This document shows positions 7,434-10,000 of a stretch of 10,000 bases of DNA, piece by piece; the first letter of the stretch is position 1; each line of letters starts with the position of its first letter. A program made the translations under genes and the position numbers. The DNA comes from Stramonita haemastoma (Eukaryota; Mollusca; Gastropoda; Neogastropoda; Muricidae), in contig JASPKP010000508.1 of the NCBI GenBank assembly GCA_030674155.1, positions 1 to 10,000 of the forward strand, read 5' to 3'. The notes under the pieces are model-generated. The model ran no database searches. It saw only the letters and a program-made list of their open reading frames with translations, and was not told the origin of the DNA.

Positions 7434-7580
7434 CCCAGCACATAACAGCACATCACTACACCCAGCACATAACAGCACATCACTACACCCAGCACATAAC
7501 AGCACATCACTACACCCAGCACATAACAGCACATCACTACACCCGGCACATCATAGCATATTACTACACCCGGCATATCA
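7434..7580 (+). repeat. Regular 27-bp subarray
   Basis: The CCC landmark falls at 7434, 7461, 7488, 7515, 7542 and 7569, always 27 bp apart. The unit is roughly CCCAGCACATAACAGC plus ACATCACTACA. The central units are identical, which indicates recent expansion. Confidence 0.93.
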
Positions 7581-7932
7581 CAGCACTGCAGTCGGTACAT
7601 CACAGCATGTGTAGTCGGCACATCAAAGCACATCACTTCACTACATCTGGCACATCATAGCACATCACTTCGCTACACCCAGCACATCACAGCACTGCAG
7701 TCGGCACATCACAGTACTACATCTGGCACATCACAGCACTATATCTGGAACATTACAGCACTGCAGTCGGCACATCGCAGCACATCCTTACACGCGGCAC
7801 ATCACAGCAAATCACTACACGCGGCACATCACATCACAGCACTGCATCTGGCACATCACAGCACTGCAGTCGACACATCACAGCACATCACTTCACTACA
7901 CCCGCACATCACAGCACATCACTTCACTACAC

Positions 7933-8408
7933 CCGGCACATCACAGCACATCACTTCACTACACCTGGCACATCACAGCACATCACTTCACTGCATCCAG
8001 CATAGCACTACACCAGCACATCACTATACCCGGCACATCACAGCACTGCAGTCGGCACATCACAGCACATCACTTCACTACACCTGGCACATCACAGCAC
8101 ATCACTTCACTGCATCCAGCATAGCACTACACCAGCACATCACTATACCCAGCACATCACAGCACTGCAGTCGGCACATCACAGCACATCACTTCACTAC
8201 ACCTGGCACATCACAGCACATCACTTCACTGCATCCAGCATAGCACTACACCAGCACATCACTATACCCAGCACATCACAGCACTGCAGTCGGCACATCA
8301 CAGCACATCACTTCACTACACCTGGCACATCACAGCACATCACTTCACTGCATCCAGCATAGCACTACACCAGCACATCACTATACCCAGCACATCACAG
8401 CACTGCAG
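7933..8408 (+). repeat. 119-bp higher-order minisatellite, 4 near-identical copies
   Basis: CTGCAG falls at 8046, 8165, 8284 and 8403, each step 119 bp. The copies also share CATCCAGCATAGCACTACACC. A fifth, diverged copy of about 130 bp runs to the next CTGCAG at 8533. Subunits of about 32 bp (GGCACATCACAGCACATCAC and following) are visible inside each copy. Confidence 0.92.
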
Positions 8409-8756
8409 TCGGCACATCACAGCACATCACTTCACTACACCAGGCACATCACAGCACTTCACTTCACCACATCCAGCACAGCACTACATCCAGCACATCA
8501 GAGCACATCACTATACCCGGCACATCACAGCACTGCAGTTGGCACATCACAACACATCACTACATGCGCCGAATCACACCACATCACTACACCTGGCAAA
8601 TCACTACACATCACAGCACATCACTATAACGCGGCACATCACTACACGCTGCACATCACAGCACATCACTATACCCGGCACATCACAGTACTGCAGTTGG
8701 CACATCACACCACATCACTACACCCGGCACATCACACCACATCACTACAACCGGCA

Positions 8757-9158
8757 GTAGCTGATTCTACTTCTCCAGATGATTACTTCATCAGTACTCT
8801 TGCTCCTCCATTGGAGACAGCATCTGTAGCTCCTCCATCTGTACAGACATGGATCCAGGCCTGTTCTGGATACAAGTCTTCTACCATGGCCTTGGTACAG
8901 TAGCTGGGTCACATGGAACACAGTGGGCAGGTAGATTGCTCACTTGCTGTTGTCTGAATACATGGCTATGGTGGATAAAACTGTTGCTCTTTATCCTATT
9001 TCTTGTTGGCTTCTCCATTCCATGGTATTTCTCTGCTTGCACCAGGGTCTTGGTGTCACGCTGAGTATTGAATGGTTGGATGCCAGTCAGCTGTTCCATA
9101 GTTTTGATGGGGGTAGATCTCAAACCACCCAAGATGAGTCGAAGACCTTGATTCACAC
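8757..9158 (-). pseudogene. Non-LTR retrotransposon polyprotein fragment (post-RT region and RNase H start)
   Basis: Complex sequence interrupting the minisatellite. Reading the minus strand from about 9158 to 8881 gives a segment containing LRLILGGLRSTPIKTMEQL, then TGIQPFNTQRDTKTLVQAEKY. This resembles the region after the reverse transcriptase fingers/palm in jockey-like or I-like LINE polyproteins. It ends at a stop at 8881-8883. In another minus-strand frame, 8881-8783 encodes a stretch with WIHVCTDGGATDAVSNGGAR, which looks like the first beta strands of RNase H1, with its first catalytic Asp in TDG (8842-8834). That stretch ends at a stop at 8783-8785. The frame change between the parts, the stops and the missing remainder of RNase H mark it as dead. 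Family assignment rests on motif resemblance only. The start and end are set by where minisatellite words resume. Confidence 0.72.
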
Positions 9159-10000
9159 TCAACACATCACAGCACATCACAGCACATCACTACACCCGGA
9201 ACATCACAGCACATCACTACAACCGGCACATCACAGCAATGCAGTCGGCACATCACAGCACCACACACGGCACATCACAGCACTGCTGTTGGCAATTCAC
9301 TAAATTCAGCACTTCACTACACCCAGCACATCACAGCACTGCAGTCAGCACATCACAGCACTGCAGTCAGCACATCACTTCACTACACCCGCACATCATA
9401 GAACAACCGGCACATCACAGCACTGCAGTCGGCAATTCACTAAATTCAGCACTTCACTACACCCAGCACATCACAGCACTGCAGTCAGCACATCACAGCA
9501 CATCACTACACCTGGCACATCACAGCACTGCAGATGGCACATAGCACATCACTACATCCGGCACATGACAGCACATCACTACACCTGGCACATTACATCA
9601 CTGCAGTCGGCACATCACAGCACATCCCTACTCGCGGCACATCACAACACATCACTACACCCGCACATCACAGCATTGCAGATGGCACATAGCACATCAC
9701 TACATCCGGCACATGACAGCACATCACTACACCTGGCACATTACATCACTGCAGTCGGCACATCACAGCACATCACTACACCCGGCACATCACAGCACTG
9801 CAGTACGCGCATAACAGCACATCACTTCACTTCACTCGAAACATCACAGCACATCACTACACTCGGCACATCACAGCACTGCAGTTGGCACATCACTAAA
9901 TCCAACACATCACTAAACCTGGCACATAACAGCACATCACTACACTCCGCACATCACAGCACATCACTTCACCCGACACAGCACATCACTTCACCTGGAA
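9159..10000 (+). repeat. C/A-rich minisatellite field, right part
   Basis: The same CACATCACAGCAC and CTGCAG vocabulary resumes in the same orientation and continues past the window. Two larger internal duplications are visible: 9290-9368 with 9430-9508 (offset 140), and 9533-9626 with 9681-9774 (offset 148). Paired CACTGCAGTCAGCACATCACAG units at 9339 and 9361 are 22 bp apart. No gene is seen. Confidence 0.94.

Larger units (their letters stand above)
7166..8756 (+). repeat. C/A-rich minisatellite field, left part
   Basis: Built from short words CACATCACAGCAC, CACATCACTACACCCGGC and CACTGCAGTCGG in changing combinations. The plus strand is mostly C and A. Locally regular stretches include a 27-bp array (7434-7580) and a 119-bp higher-order array (7933-8408). 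All frames give low-complexity His/Ser/Thr or Cys/Val/Met repeats, and none is credible as a gene. Confidence 0.95.

Noticed and set aside
7159..7614. His/Ser/Thr repeat reading frame (STSLHPAHN-like)
   Set aside because: Product of a 27-bp tandem repeat. Open frames occur on both strands here, as expected from repeat length and composition.
7166..10000. Telomere-like or subtelomeric repeat
   Set aside because: ACACCC words occur, but there is no run of CCCTAA/TTAGGG or another known telomere unit.

Overview
This is non-coding, repeat-built eukaryotic DNA, almost certainly from an animal. It shows tandem satellite monomers, tRNA-derived SINE sequence with pol III A and B boxes, a decayed non-LTR retrotransposon piece with an RNase H start, and minisatellites. 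No stretch looks like a host protein gene: every long reading frame lies in a tandem repeat or in SINE sequence. The SINE and the RNase H-bearing LINE fit an aquatic invertebrate or basal deuterostome, but I cannot name the clade. There is nothing bacterial here: no operons, ribosome binding sites or CRISPR.

Positions 1-6588 hold three head-to-tail copies of a composite higher-order repeat. Each copy is (a) an array of 129/141-bp satellite monomers (4, 5 and 12 full monomers), (b) a decayed edge monomer, (c) an A-rich GATGA/ACAA low-complexity stretch, (d) a 5'-truncated SINE, and (e) a tail with several inverted repeats. The copies are offset by 1890 and 3051 bp. The difference is explained by seven extra monomers (939 bp) and a 223-bp segment present only after unit 2.

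Positions 6589-7165 hold a diverged relative of parts (c) and (d). It has an expanded 27-bp minisatellite (open in frame as a 9-residue repeat) and a SINE whose tRNA-like 5' half is intact. It looks like the less rearranged form of the locus from which the truncated SINEs in the higher-order units arose.

Positions 7166-10000 are a C/A-rich minisatellite field built on CACATCACAGCAC with CTGCAG-bearing variants. It contains nested periods of 22, 27, 119, 140 and 148 bp. It is interrupted at about 8757-9158 by a minus-strand fragment of a non-LTR retrotransposon polyprotein (post-RT region plus the start of RNase H), broken by stops and a frameshift.

Many differences between repeat copies are CG versus TG or CA, which suggests that this DNA is or was CpG-methylated. 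The window reads as heterochromatin-like satellite territory shaped by unequal exchange, microhomology deletions and old retroelement insertions.
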